From Excoecaria cochinchinensis (taxonomy: Eukaryota > Streptophyta > Magnoliopsida > Malpighiales > Euphorbiaceae), in contig CANTUQ010000078.1 of assembly GCA_947683425.1 (NCBI GenBank), forward strand, positions 3,908,001 through 3,972,000: DNA of 64,000 nucleotides, given 5' to 3'. A program made the translations under genes and the position numbers. Below are positions 48,101-58,936 of the stretch, piece after piece. The notes below the pieces were generated by a model. The model did not search any database. It was not told where the DNA came from and worked only from the letters and a program-made list of their open reading frames with translations. The first letter of the stretch is position 1. Each line of letters starts with the position of its first letter.

Positions 48101-48935
48101 TTGTTTTCTTTCTTGCTCTCCTACTTTTTCATGATCATAATCATCCAAAATCCCTCATCAAAACCCATACATATCACTAATTAGAATTCTTAACCATTTA
48201 AGAAGAAATCAATGAAATAGAAGACTTAGTTCTTACCTTTTTCATACAAATCTTTCAATTGAAAACACTTGAAACTTGTGAAATTAAAACTCAACTTATA
48301 TCTTAAATTTGGAGAGAGGAATTAGCATGACCACTCTCCCCCATGAATTTCCAAATCCATTTTGCTTAAAGTTGGTCAACTAACTTTTCCTCATTTTCTT
48401 TCATCCTTATCCACATATACACCTATCAATTTCTAATTGGTTCCTTTTAAGATTTTTATGCAAACTTCCACTTTAATCATTTATCTGTTAATACTTCATA
48501 CATTTAACATGTAATTATTCCATTCTCAAACATTGGTCGACATACTTAATTAATTCCATCAATTTAGTCCATACATGTAAAATAACCAAATTACCCTTAA
48601 CCTTTTTACTTAATACCGATCACCTCCTTTACTACACTTAACAATTTTAATTACCCGATAATGTACTTTTGATCACTAAATTAAATTCTATGATATAATA
48701 CAAATCATACTTAACAAATTACAACGTACCATACTTACCGAAACTTTCCATTTAATGACGATTACGCCCTCCATTTCATTTTATTACTTTAATCAACTCA
48801 TTTTACATTTACCTTTTATTAACTTTATTCTTTTCATTTTCATACCAAGTAGCTCTTTTCTTGCCTTAAAGTTCATAAATATACAGTTACTAATTTATCT
48901 CCAACCTCTCAATTAATACCGAAAGCATTCTCAAC
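45190..48935 (-). repeat. LTR F of the TGTAACACC family, with flanking remainder
   Basis: It starts TGTAACACCCCTTACCCC at 45190. It carries the family phrases: the cacccgtgctaagtgcaaaggc block at 45539-45560, a gtggataacgg block at 46137, and ...ctataggcacgcctatctatccatgactcg at 46333-46363. At 46985-47290 lies a tract of about ten degenerate accgacgggcatcc-type words, where the relatives have CpG-rich words. The rest to 48935 is AT-rich with no genes; the far end of this LTR is not defined. The ORF at 47076-47411 reads through the repeat words. Confidence 0.55.
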
Positions 48936-50010
48936 TGTAACACCTCTTTACCCGCACGTAGTGGGTTACCATGACAGGCAAAGGATGTCACACAACAAAA
49001 GCTCTAATTGAAACACTTAAGTTATTAAAAGCCGAATTATAAAATTTCCTGTTATTAATTCGAAGTCATATGAATTCACATGTAAAAATCATCACACTTT
49101 ATAATCTCATATCAGTAAAAGTACCATTACAATATTACAGTATTACAGGCCTACACAAATATCTTTGTTATTATAAATCGTAAACTATACTCATTCAAGA
49201 GTTACATTTGCAAAGTCCTATATAATGCTATACAAAAACCTACATAAAATGAACCCCTATTGTGTTGGCTTCAGAAGATGCGAGGTGTCCTTTAAAATCA
49301 CCTTGTCTTCGATACCTACACGGATGAAACACCCGTACTAAGTGCGAAGGCTTAGTGAGGAAAGCACATGAAATTGACAACAGCTCATAGCGGTTATCAA
49401 TGCAATCACAAACATATGATATATAAAGAATCAGAGAAGCAGAGTAGATATGTATAAAATACAACATCATACAAATTACATTCATAATCACATGCTTATA
49501 TGTCCAAATTACTCATTTATTGCTTATCAAATGTATGCATTTACAAGGGGGTGGATAACGGGTGAAAACATATAGGTACCCGAAGGTACATCCATTTTCG
49601 AACACATTAGGATCTACCGCAATCCAAAAACACATTAGGGATCAAATTTGATCCACCATTCAAAAGAATCAAATTAAAGATCCTAACACATATATGGACT
49701 GTACTGTGGTCCAAACATAGGCTGCAGCACTCAGAATCCCTATAGGCATGCCTATTTATCCACAACTCGATAATTGTAGGCTTGGTAAACAATTAAAATT
49801 CCATTTATTATAAACCATTCATTTTCAAGTACATTCAACATAATTGCGTATAAAATACAAAATAACAATCCATGCATTTATGTCATCATAATAACATTCT
49901 GTAAATGCCCAATACATAATTTCTTATTGAAAATATTAATCAATCAACTTGTAGAAGAAAGAACACACATTAGGCAATTCAATAGCTAAAATAGGGGATG
50001 GTCATGGTGG
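48936..50010 (-). repeat. LTR fragment G of the TGTAACACC family
   Basis: It starts TGTAACACCTCTTTACCC at 48936. It repeats the family phrases, including cacccgtactaagtgcgaaggcttagtg at 49330 and ctataggcatgcctatttatccacaactcg at 49740, then ends where TR-GAG copy 3 begins. Confidence 0.65.
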
Positions 50011-52447
50011 TGTGACGCGCGCCGAACCCCGTGGAGCCCTCGAAGACCTGCCTTTAGGGCTTTCGGGAATGAGGTTCATGAAACTTGCAAGTGAAATTGC
50101 AAGGGCGTCTATTTCGGGCAACAAGGAGATTTTATGGAGTCGCCACCCAATAGAACATTGGAAAAGTTTGTCTAGCCTCAGTGAGCCTAAAATAATGCAG
50201 CTATGTCCATCATAGGTAAGCCGGAGTTGTCTTGGAGGCCCCACCCTAATATTGGGATGGCCCTCTCGGCCTCGCGCTTGAACAAACCAAAGGTGTCTTG
50301 GAGACCCCACCCTAATAGAACATTAGGATGGCCCTCTCGCCTCGTAGCACCTAGGACTGTGCAAGTTTTGAGCCTTTTTACAGGACATAAGAGGTGTCTT
50401 GGAGGTCTCATCCCGATAGAACATTGAGATGGCCCTCTCGCCTCATTGAGCCCAAAGACTAGAGATGGTTCAGGACTTCTCATTTATTCATACCTTGGTT
50501 AAGTTAAAATTGAGTTTTGAATTTAAGTTTTCATCCCTTTTCTCATACGTTTTGATGCAATAATTAGAGCGCAAGTTGGTCATTCGAGGAAAGCAGTAAA
50601 TGAAAGCATAATTAAATTAAAGTACATAAAAAAATAAATTACAACAAAATTAGGGGCGGAATACAACCCCCATTGTAAAATAAATGTAAATCATGCATAA
50701 AATGGGGTATTTATTAAGGATGAGGACATTGGTCCCCGCATGCATAGTTAAAGAAAATAATTTTAAAATGACAATTTACTTGGATGGAAAACTAGAACAT
50801 TAGTCCCACTTTATTAGAAAAAGCTAATTTTATTTATAAAAATATTTTTGTGTAATTTTTAATTAAGCGTGCATAAAAAAGATTTTATTGATAATTACAT
50901 GACAAATAAATTAAAAGGATAAATAAAGGAAAAATATTAAATACAATAAAAATAAATCCCCTGATCTCCTCCTTCGCTCGCATGGATGCTCAAACAAGGA
51001 AAAAAAAGGATTTGAAACCAAAAACAAGCACAAATAAAATTTATGTTAGTAATTAAATCAAGAAAATCAATTAAACACATAAAATAATAAAGAATTGATT
51101 AGAATAAATAAAATATGCATTATGTATGACAAATAAATTAAATAACATATTAAAATAAATAGATTAACATATTAACACAAAAAATGATAATAATAATGAT
51201 AATAATGATAATAATAATAACAATGATAACAATAGAAATGAAAAATAAAAAATTAAATAAAATAATAATAGAAATAAAGAATAAACAATTAAATAAAATA
51301 AAGTAAAAAGAATATTAAAAATATTAAAACTATATACAAAATCACATAAAATAAATAAAAACACAATAAATATAAAAATCTACATTGTTAATAATTAAAT
51401 ATGAATAAAAAACAAATAAAAGAAAAATAAAATTAAAAAATCAAATCTAGAATGTTTACCCTCAAATTTTGGATTTGATGGATGAAAAATATGATTGACT
51501 TCCTTGATTCAATTCACAAAATAGAAATAAGAATAAAAAAAATTGGAATTTTATTCCAAAAGAAAATTGATTAAGAAAATAGAAGAAAAGAAATTAATTT
51601 TCAAGAACAAAAAATTGATTTCTTTGTCTTAAGAATATTTATTGATAAAAGTTTGTTAAAAAAGAAGAACATAAATTTAATTTTCAAGAACAAAAAAAAG
51701 ATTATTTCCTTTGTCTTAAAAAATTACAATTGAATAAAAATCCAAATCTTAAGAACAAAAAATGATTTTCTTTGCCTCAAGAAAAATTTTAGATTAAAAA
51801 TTGAATTTTTTTTAACCTAAGAATTTTATTTGGAGAAAAAGATGTAAAAATGGTATAAAGAGAATTCTTGAAGAAGAAGAGAAGAAGAAAATGAAAATCT
51901 TTGATGTAAAATGAACTCCCCATTCTCCTTTCAAATTTTCAACTTAAAATGAATAAAAATGGAAAAAATCTACATTTAAGGAAGAAAATAGGATTTTTAG
52001 CTAATTTTCCTTAATTTGGGTGTAAAAAAGGGAAAAAATCATTAAAAACCCAGAAAAAATGGTGAAAGAATCAAGAAAAATCGGAAAAAGGGGGAAAAAT
52101 CCCGTTTGCGGCGGGTCTGGGGCGATCGACGCCCATCGGCGTGCCCGACGGGCATCGATTGCACAGCGTTGGTGCGAAGCACGTCGCTTGTGCGCGGGCG
52201 ACGCCAGCACCCGCACGCGACATCCGATTTTTTCGAATTTTTTTTAAATAACTAAAAAATACTAAAATTTTTACACTCCAATTTTCAAAATTATTTTTTA
52301 AAATACTTTTATTATTTTTTTATTTTTATATTCTAAAATGCAAATTTGGCAAGCAAATCATCACTTTCAACCTTTTCGCCCGTGAATAGGCAATTTTTCA
52401 TTATTGGATAACTCTGATCTAGGCTAACTCAGGACCTGATGTCTACA
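50011..52447 (-). repeat. LTR of TR-GAG copy 3
   Basis: 2437 bp. It aligns with copies 1 and 2 at both edges. At 50143-50440 the short block present twice in copy 1 is expanded to four, each with a hairpin (see findings). The CpG island at 52100-52225 has a different sequence from that of copy 1, although the DNA on both sides of it aligns. A donor-like site GTAAAC (minus) lies at 51459-51454. Confidence 0.88.
50147..50431 (-). repeat. Four tandem blocks with AGAAC-loop hairpins
   Basis: Hairpins at 50147-50161, 50241-50260 (loop missing), 50307-50331 and 50409-50431. Each is followed by ggccctctcgcctc or a close variant. The stems differ in sequence but keep pairing. Confidence 0.7.
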
Positions 52448-52604
52448 GTTGCCCCCAGTTTAGGGAAAGCTAGTACACTAGTGTTTAGGTGAGCCTAAAC
52501 TCAAAGATAAGAAGGAAAGAGACACGTACTTGAGGCAGCTATCTTTCCAAACTGGGTGATGTTGTTATGGTGGTTGTTGCATATTGTCGGCGTGTTATCT
52601 TTTA

Positions 52605-53215
52605 TTGAAGCGGTAGTACTGTGATCGTGCTAACCCTCCGTAGAGTGGTAGTGCCGTCATCGTACTAACCCTTCTGAAGTGGTAGTGCCGTGGTCGTGCT
52701 AACCTTCCATAGAATGGTAGTGCCGCTATCGTGCCAACCCTTCTGAGATGGTGAAGTGGTAGTGCCGTGATCGTGCTAACCCTCCGTGGAGCGGTAGTGC
52801 CATCATCGTGCTAACCCTTCTGAAGTGGTAGTGCCATGGTCTTGCTAACCTTCCGTAAAATGGTAGTGCCGCCATCGTGCTAACCCTTCTGAGTTGGTGA
52901 AGTGGTAGTGCCGTGATCGTGCTAACCCTCCGTGGAGTGGTAGTGCCGTCATTGTCTAATACTTCTGAAATGGTAGTGCCGTGGTCATGCTAACCTTCCG
53001 TAAAATGATAGTGCTGCCATCGTGCTAACCCTTCTGAGTTGGTGAAGTGGTAGTGTCGTGATCATGCTAACTCTCGGTGGAGTGGTAGTGCCGTCATTGT
53101 GCTAACCCTTCTGAAGTGGTAGTGCTGTGGTCGTGCTAACCTTCCGTAGAAGTGGTGCTGTCTATGAGCCCTTTGGTTGATTGCCCCCTGAGAGATCTTT
53201 GGTTGATTGTTTGAA
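52605..53215. repeat. Tandem repeats beside the polypurine tract of TR-GAG copy 3
   Basis: About a dozen ggtagtgccgtxatcgtgctaaccctcc-type units, in higher-order groups separated by cttctgagttggtgaagtgg. One or two gccccctgagagatctttgg words end the array, as in copy 2. Confidence 0.9.
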
Positions 53216-53245
53216 TTTGATGTTTGGATTGATGTCGTCACTCGG

Positions 53246-55127
53246 CTGCAGCTAACAGAACTCTATAGGCATGTCTATCTATCCACGACTCGACTAATGC
53301 AGGCTAAATTTTAACTCCGACATACAATATTTATAACATTTCTTTATTTCTACATAGATTCGTATGTCCATAACATGCATATCATTAACACAAATCACAC
53401 TTATCATATTACCACTAACATGTATTCTTTCATAGGTTAAACAAATTCATATGAATATATTTAACAAATTCATGTTATTGGGTGTTGCACTTATTTATAC
53501 TTATCGAATACATTTACATTTCTCTTGTAACATTCATTTATAATTTCATAGTCACGGGCATTCATATTTTTGCACATCACATGTACTAATTACATTGATC
53601 ATGCTCAAAAACTAATCATATATTATTATTTCGGGGATAAAGATATTCATACGAACATATCGAACATAACTATATTAATGGCATCATGCACTCATTTAGA
53701 CTTAACAAATAAATTGCATTACTCTACCCACACATATAATCATTAAATAATAACAGTAGGCAAAAATCACATAATTCAATTATTATCGTGTATAGAAGCA
53801 TTTGAAGGACTCACTTTAATTTATAAAAGCATAACACAAGTGAGAAACCATGCAAAGAAGAAATCTTTTAAAAATATTTCGAAACAGAGAGGGGACTGTC
53901 GCGATCGAGACGGGAGATCGCGCTCGCGACAGTGGCCAGACTCGCCTGCGGGAAAAAGGGAACCCACAGAGGAAAGCAAGCGGACACAGGAGGGAGCACG
54001 ACTCGTGCACAATGTGCACGTCTCGTGCACTCTTCCTCTACGATCTTTGTCGCGAGCGACCAGTGTCGTCCTCGCGACAGAGTCGTGATTTTCAGTCGCT
54101 CGACGAAAATCTGCAGAATTTCTCTCTTAAAATCATACCCAAAATTTCCCATTCAAAACAAACTTCAACACAATACAATTTACTCATTCAAAACTTCATA
54201 ATTAATACAAAACCCAATTTTTATACACATAAACACAATTAAATCATTCTATTAACATCATCAAAATCCCTAATAACAAAATCAGTGATTTTTGCAAAAT
54301 CACTTAATCTTTTACCTTGATTCAAAACCCACAATCTAACCAATTATTCAAAACTCATAACACTCAAACAACTTTAAGTCCATAAATACAGAAAATCAAC
54401 AAGAATACACAACCATATAATATACCAAAAACCTAAATTCCCATACCTTATCTTCTTTGCTTCTAATAGCTTTCTTAGATAATTTTTCTTGTTCAAAATC
54501 CTCACCAAAACAGACAAATGCACAAAACATAAATTTAGGGTTTTTAACAAATCAAGAAGAGATGGGGAAAATCCAAGACTTAGAACTCACTTTACCTTGA
54601 CAAATCTTCACTTAATCCTCTTGAGTCAATCACCTTCATCATCAAAATCTTGGTCTTTGATCTTCAAAGGGAGTGATGGGCATGAACCAAGAAGAAGAAG
54701 AAGAAGAAGAGGAGGAGGAGAGAACGTGAGAACGGGAAAGGGAAGGGCAGATTTTCTGCCCTCTCTCTCCTTCTTTCTCCTCTTTTATACTCCCTCTTAC
54801 CCCTTGCCACTTGTCACATTCCCATTTGTCCAATCTAGATATTCTTGTTAAATCCTCTTTTTTAATTCTTCAACTTTCATAACCTCATACATTGACACTT
54901 ATATCTTACTAACCCTTCATATTGGCCCACTTAAATAATTTTATCCTTTCAATTAAATCCAAACTCCATACTTCCCAATTTTTAGCATTGGCCACACTTA
55001 TCGGAACTTTCACTTAAATTCTTAAATTGTCCGTCTGACATACCAAACACCTCAACTTGCACAACTTCGGTCGGCACTCATCCTCAATATGCACAAATCT
55101 TTCTAGGGTACTTTTCGGGGTATGACA
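53246..55127 (-). repeat. LTR fragment H of the TGTAACACC family (5' part)
   Basis: On the minus strand it starts TGTCATACCCCGAAAAG at 55127, with a TATA-like GGGAGTATAAAAGAGG near 54780-54795. It ends at about 53246 beside the family phrase ctataggcatgtctatctatccacgactcg. Positions 53895-54090 are a CpG-rich island of tcgcgacxgagc words. An (AAG)n run lies at 54688-54713. The overlapping ORFs at 53816-54242 cross the CpG island and have no recognisable product. Confidence 0.65.
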
Positions 55128-56400
55128 TCCTTTCTCCAAAAATGAATCTAATTTGGAGTTCTACTTGTGATTGTACATGAATTTTTTTTATTAAAAAAAA
55201 TGAACTTGTTTATTAAATAGTTTTTATAATAATTTTAAATTATACATTTTAATTGTCTGTTTGGATATAAAATTTAATACTTTTTATTTATAATTATTTT
55301 ATTTCTAAAAATATTTTCAATAAATAAAATATCAAATACATGGTTTGGATAAAAATATTTTAATATTTAAATGTTTGTAACTATTTCAATTAAAAATTAA
55401 ACTTCATTATATTGAGAAATTTTATTATTGAGAGCAACATTTTATAATTTTAAATATTAGATTATAAAATACATTACATGACAAATAATATTATATAATT
55501 AAAAATAATATATGAACATATTATATATTTTTTAAATTGCTGCCACATGGTAGTTTTTTTATTGAAACCACTTTAGAGTCTTAAGTGACAAGTCATATGG
55601 CCTGGACCCTCTTTAGTACATGCCTCCAACATACAAATTCCATTTACTTACAAAAGTCAAAGTGTGCCCGGATCATCTTCGATGCATATGAGCCGGTTAA
55701 TCAGTTAATTAATAATAATTAATAATTTTATTAACCAGTTTATTAATTTCAGTTAACCGCTATATCGATTTCAGTTTTTAATCAATTTTTTCAAATATAT
55801 TTACTGGTTAACCATTAAAGAATTTTATATCGATTTCAGTTTTTAATCAATATTTTCAAATATATTTACTGGTTAACCATTAAAGAATTTTAATATATAA
55901 ATTTAATAAAATTATACAATTTGTAATGTTATCCTTAATAGTTAAAAATGCTTTAAAAATAAAAAAATACAAATCAAATATAATATTATTAAAAGAATCT
56001 AAAGAAAAATAAAATTTTCATAATTAATTATAAAAATTAAATATATTTAATATGAAATTAAAAATAGAGTGCTACTTATGCACTTGTAATGAAAAAATAA
56101 TTGTAATAAAAAATAATTTCAATGTTTTTTTACTAAAAATATTATAATAAAATAATATTTTAGAAAATAATATATCATAATGTTTATAAATTACAAAAAT
56201 ATTGAAAATGTTTGGTCAATCTAAAATCGGTTTAATTTCGAATAGATTTTTAATTAATTAACAAAATTTTGATTTTTTTCTCACCCTTACCTCCTTCCAT
56301 TTACTTACAAAAGTGTCGCTCTCCCCAATATTTTTGCCCCATTGTAGGTGTCCTTAATTAAGAAATGCAACTCTAAGAGCATATTAAAAAAAAAAGGAAA
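55128..56400. other. Intergenic AT-rich stretch before the gene island
   Basis: No gene. A 65-bp unit (tatatcgatttcag...) is duplicated in tandem at 55761-55890. The flanks contain repeated ggttaa/ttaacc words, and aaaatttt...ttctcacccttacc at 56263-56293 resembles the end of hAT-type non-autonomous elements, but the opposite end is not recognisable. Confidence 0.45.
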
Positions 56401-56411
56401 TAGCCGTTAGA
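56401..56411 (-). promoter_or_regulatory. MSA-type (MYB3R) site, distal
   Basis: TCTAACGGCTA on the minus strand fits the mitosis-specific activator consensus YCYAACGGYYA at every position. It lies 473 bp before the start codon at 56884. Confidence 0.5.
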
Positions 56412-56639
56412 AAAATTTGAATTGAAATAAGCAAAGACCAGATGTTAAGATTCAATAATAATAATAATTATTATTATTAAAAGAGAATGTTTGTGTTTTT
56501 TTAAGCAATAACTCATTTATTATTAAACATATCTTTTTATTTGTTTATTTTAAAAAATAAGAGACACAAGTTTTTTAAGTAATGAGAAATAATCGTAGTT
56601 CTCGTCAGTCAGTGAAAGTGGGGGCACAGTCAAGATTCA

Positions 56640-56650
56640 TCCAACGGCTA
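56640..56650 (+). promoter_or_regulatory. MSA-type (MYB3R) site, proximal 1
   Basis: TCCAACGGCTA fits YCYAACGGYYA at every position. It lies about 180 bp before the TATA box. Confidence 0.6.
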
Positions 56651-56659
56651 TCCCTTCTC

Positions 56660-56670
56660 TCTAACGGCTC
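56660..56670 (+). promoter_or_regulatory. MSA-type (MYB3R) site, proximal 2
   Basis: TCTAACGGCTC fits the consensus except for the last base. Its core is spaced 20 bp (two helical turns) from the previous site. Confidence 0.55.
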
Positions 56671-56819
56671 TATTAATTTTTTTTTTTTCCTTTTAACTTC
56701 CTAGATCTGCCCGCTCTCTCACTCAAAAATTTGAAATTCTTTCACCCCCTCTCTCAAACTTATTAATAACAAAAAGTTTAAATCTTTTGAAAATGTTTTA
56801 TTGGAAAACGTACCCCACA

Positions 56820-56826
56820 TATATAT
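56820..56826 (+). promoter_or_regulatory. TATA box
   Basis: TATATAT, about 60 bp before the ATG at 56884. A CT-rich leader follows it, as in many plant promoters. Confidence 0.6.
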
Positions 56827-56883
56827 CTCTCCCTGTCATCTATTACCCATCTGCTAAATTCAAATTCCATTGCTTAAGCAACA

Positions 56884-58936
56884 ATGGGTGGGTGTTTAAG
56901 TAGGAAAAAAGAGTGTTCTTGTTTGAATGCATCAGTTCCAGAGAAGTTGTTTGATTCTTCAACTGATGAGGAGAAATTGAAGAAGAAGGTAATTGAGGAA
57001 GAGAAGGTAGTAGCAGAAGAAGAAAGCTTAGTGAAGAAAGAGATTTTCCTTATAAAACACAGAAAGAGTCATGATAGAGAGAGACTTACTGTTTCTCCTC
57101 CCCAAAAAGAAGAAGAAAACAAGGTACCCACTACTGGTTCTGGTTCTGCTCCTATTAGTAGTAGCGAAATGGGTAGTAGTAATGTGGTGGTAAGGACATC
57201 AAGCTGCACAAAAGAAGAGGTGGATGCTATTCTTATACAGTGTGGAAGGCTTAGCCGGAGCAATTCCTCTGGAACTGCCGGAAAGCCTGCTTTTTCCGGT
57301 AGGAAATATGCGGGTTCCAAGAGAAGTTATGATATGGACCAAGAACAAGATTTTGATCAGGTTGCTGATGCTAATTACGATGGAACAAAGAAAGGGAATG
57401 ATGGTGAAGAAGATGAAGAGAGAACAAGAAGGCAGCATCGCCAACGCCATCGCCAACGCCAATCTTCTTCAGCTTCACAAGGAAGGAGAAGGACACCCAG
57501 TAGGGAAAGAGACCAACGATCTTGCAGCAGAGAAAGAGGAAATAGTAGTAGCAGCAACAGTGGAAGAAGGGTGAGTCGGTCGCCTGGTAGAAGATCAGAA
57601 ACTACCCCAACTCCAAATTCTAATTCTAATTCTACTAATAATAGGCCTGGTAAGATGGTCTCAGTTCCAGCCACTGTTTCTTCCTTGACAATGGAGAAAA
57701 GCAACAATGGAGTAGAGTCGCAAACAGCAGCTGCCATCAAAAGGATTTCTGTGAAGAGAAATGTAGGAGAAACAGGTCCAAGAACTGCTGCATCTCCCCG
57801 TTCGCAATCCCCAGCAAGAATCAATGCTAGGGGTGGTGGTTCTATTGAGAATAATCAGCAACCATCGCTTAATCGCAGCTCTTCGAGGAAAGCTGAGCAA
57901 TCTCCTTATAGGAGAAACCCTTTGAGTGAAATTGACCCAAATTCCCTTGTGTACGCACAAGCAACTGAAAACACCAAAATTAACAAATCCAAAAACAGAG
58001 AAGCTGAAGCACATGTGGTGGTGAAGGAAGTCCTAAATCAGGTATGTCTCATTTTTAATACAGAATCAATCTTATCTTGTCACCTTTATATGCCTTTTCC
58101 ATACATATTATAGAGTATTGGCTGTTCCTGATTTAGAGGCTTATGTTCAAATGCAGAAGCCAAATGCTGAGATGAACAACATGGTTATTGGTCAAGGGCC
58201 AAATAATAAGATTGTGAAAGAGCAAACTGTAATTGTAGAAGAAGCAAAAACACAGACACTTACAAGAAGTAGGTCAGCCAGGAGATCTCGAGATCTGGAC
58301 TTCAATCCTGAAACTATGTTGAATACCAATCCATCATATACTGCGTTACTGCTAGAAGACATACAGAATTTTCATCAAAAGAACACAAACACAAATCCCT
58401 CTTCATTCTCAGTTCCGGCATGTGTTGCTAAGGCCTGCTCCATTCTTGAAGCAGTTGCTGATCTTAACTCCACAACAAGCCCCAATGTTTCTTGTAACGC
58501 AGGTGGTGGTAAGAAGCTAACAGACCCTTTTGTAGAATCTGAAGTAGGAGTAAGTGATGATCTAATGGAACCAAGTTTGCACAAGTATGTGACAGTAAGG
58601 AGGGGTGGCAATGGAGAAGATATGGATGGACAAGAGTCCTCAGGCAGCAACAGCTTTGTGGGTGGTAGCCAACAGCATTGGGGATATTCTACCTCTTCAT
58701 GGGAACCTAATTCAGCTGATTCGACAGATTGCTGGACTTCGAGATCAAACACTCGAGAGGATAGTGAGAAGAGTCCATTGGGATTCCAAAAGCATGCATT
58801 ATCGGAATTGGGACGCGATATGGAAGAAGCCAGAAGGGGATTCAGTGGGCAAAGGACTGGAATTGGGAGGGGAAGAGTTGGTTCGACTAAAAATCTAAAC
58901 TCAACTCCTATCGTTACAGCTACAGCTTCAACGTAA
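56884..58936 (+). CDS. Ser/Arg-rich protein with N-terminal acylation signal (At1g65710-like)
   Basis: Two exons: 56884-58041 (386 codons, phase 0, donor CAG/GTATGT) and probably 58139-58936, giving about 651 residues. The start MGGCLSRKKE fits N-myristoylation at Gly2 and palmitoylation at Cys4, so membrane anchoring is likely. A conserved-looking block KEEVDAILIQCGRLSRSNS lies at residues 109-127. Residues 179-242 are rich in Arg/Ser/Gln (RQHRQRHRQRQSSS, RRTPSRERD, GRRVSRSPGRR). Exon 2 contains SRSARRSRDLDFNPE, then SYTALLLEDIQNFHQ and CVAKACSILEAVADL, the best-conserved part as I recall the plant family annotated serine/arginine repetitive matrix-like. No catalytic domain is seen; the molecular function is unknown. 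The promoter has three MSA-type sites, suggesting G2/M expression. The acceptor is uncertain: the more obvious AG at 58112-58113 gives the wrong frame, so 58137-58138 was chosen. Next gene converges at 592 bp. Confidence 0.85.
58042..58138 (+). other. Intron of the Ser/Arg-rich protein gene (acceptor tentative)
   Basis: The donor GTATGT is consensus. Three AG dinucleotides lie at the far end (58112-58113, 58114-58115 and 58135-58138). Only an acceptor ending at 58138 joins exon 1 to the open frame of exon 2 without a stop. The ORF reaching 58113 is exon 1 read into this intron. Confidence 0.6.

Larger units (their letters stand above)
50011..53245 (-). mobile_element. TR-GAG-like element, copy 3, truncated
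   Basis: One complete LTR (50011-52447, TGTGACGCGC...GTGTCTACA... ends as in copies 1 and 2) is followed by the purine tract (gggggcaac on minus) and about 800 bp of the 3' interior. The interior stops at about 53245, in the phrase gatgtcgtcactcggct that copies 1 and 2 have near 2150 and 30830. The gag gene, primer-binding site and second LTR are missing. What follows belongs to the TGTAACACC LTR family, so the end is a deletion or recombination junction. Confidence 0.85.

Noticed and set aside
53816..54242. Six overlapping ORFs at the CpG island
   Set aside because: Different frames of one GC-rich LTR segment with no conserved motif; absence of stops is due to base composition.
48936..55127. 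One LTR (G plus H) simply split by TR-GAG copy 3
   Set aside because: G and H both contain the ctataggcatg phrase, so they overlap and cannot be two halves of a single simple insertion site.
57069..58014. Antisense and shifted ORFs over the Ser/Arg gene
   Set aside because: Shadows of exon 1; they lack introns, motifs and start context.
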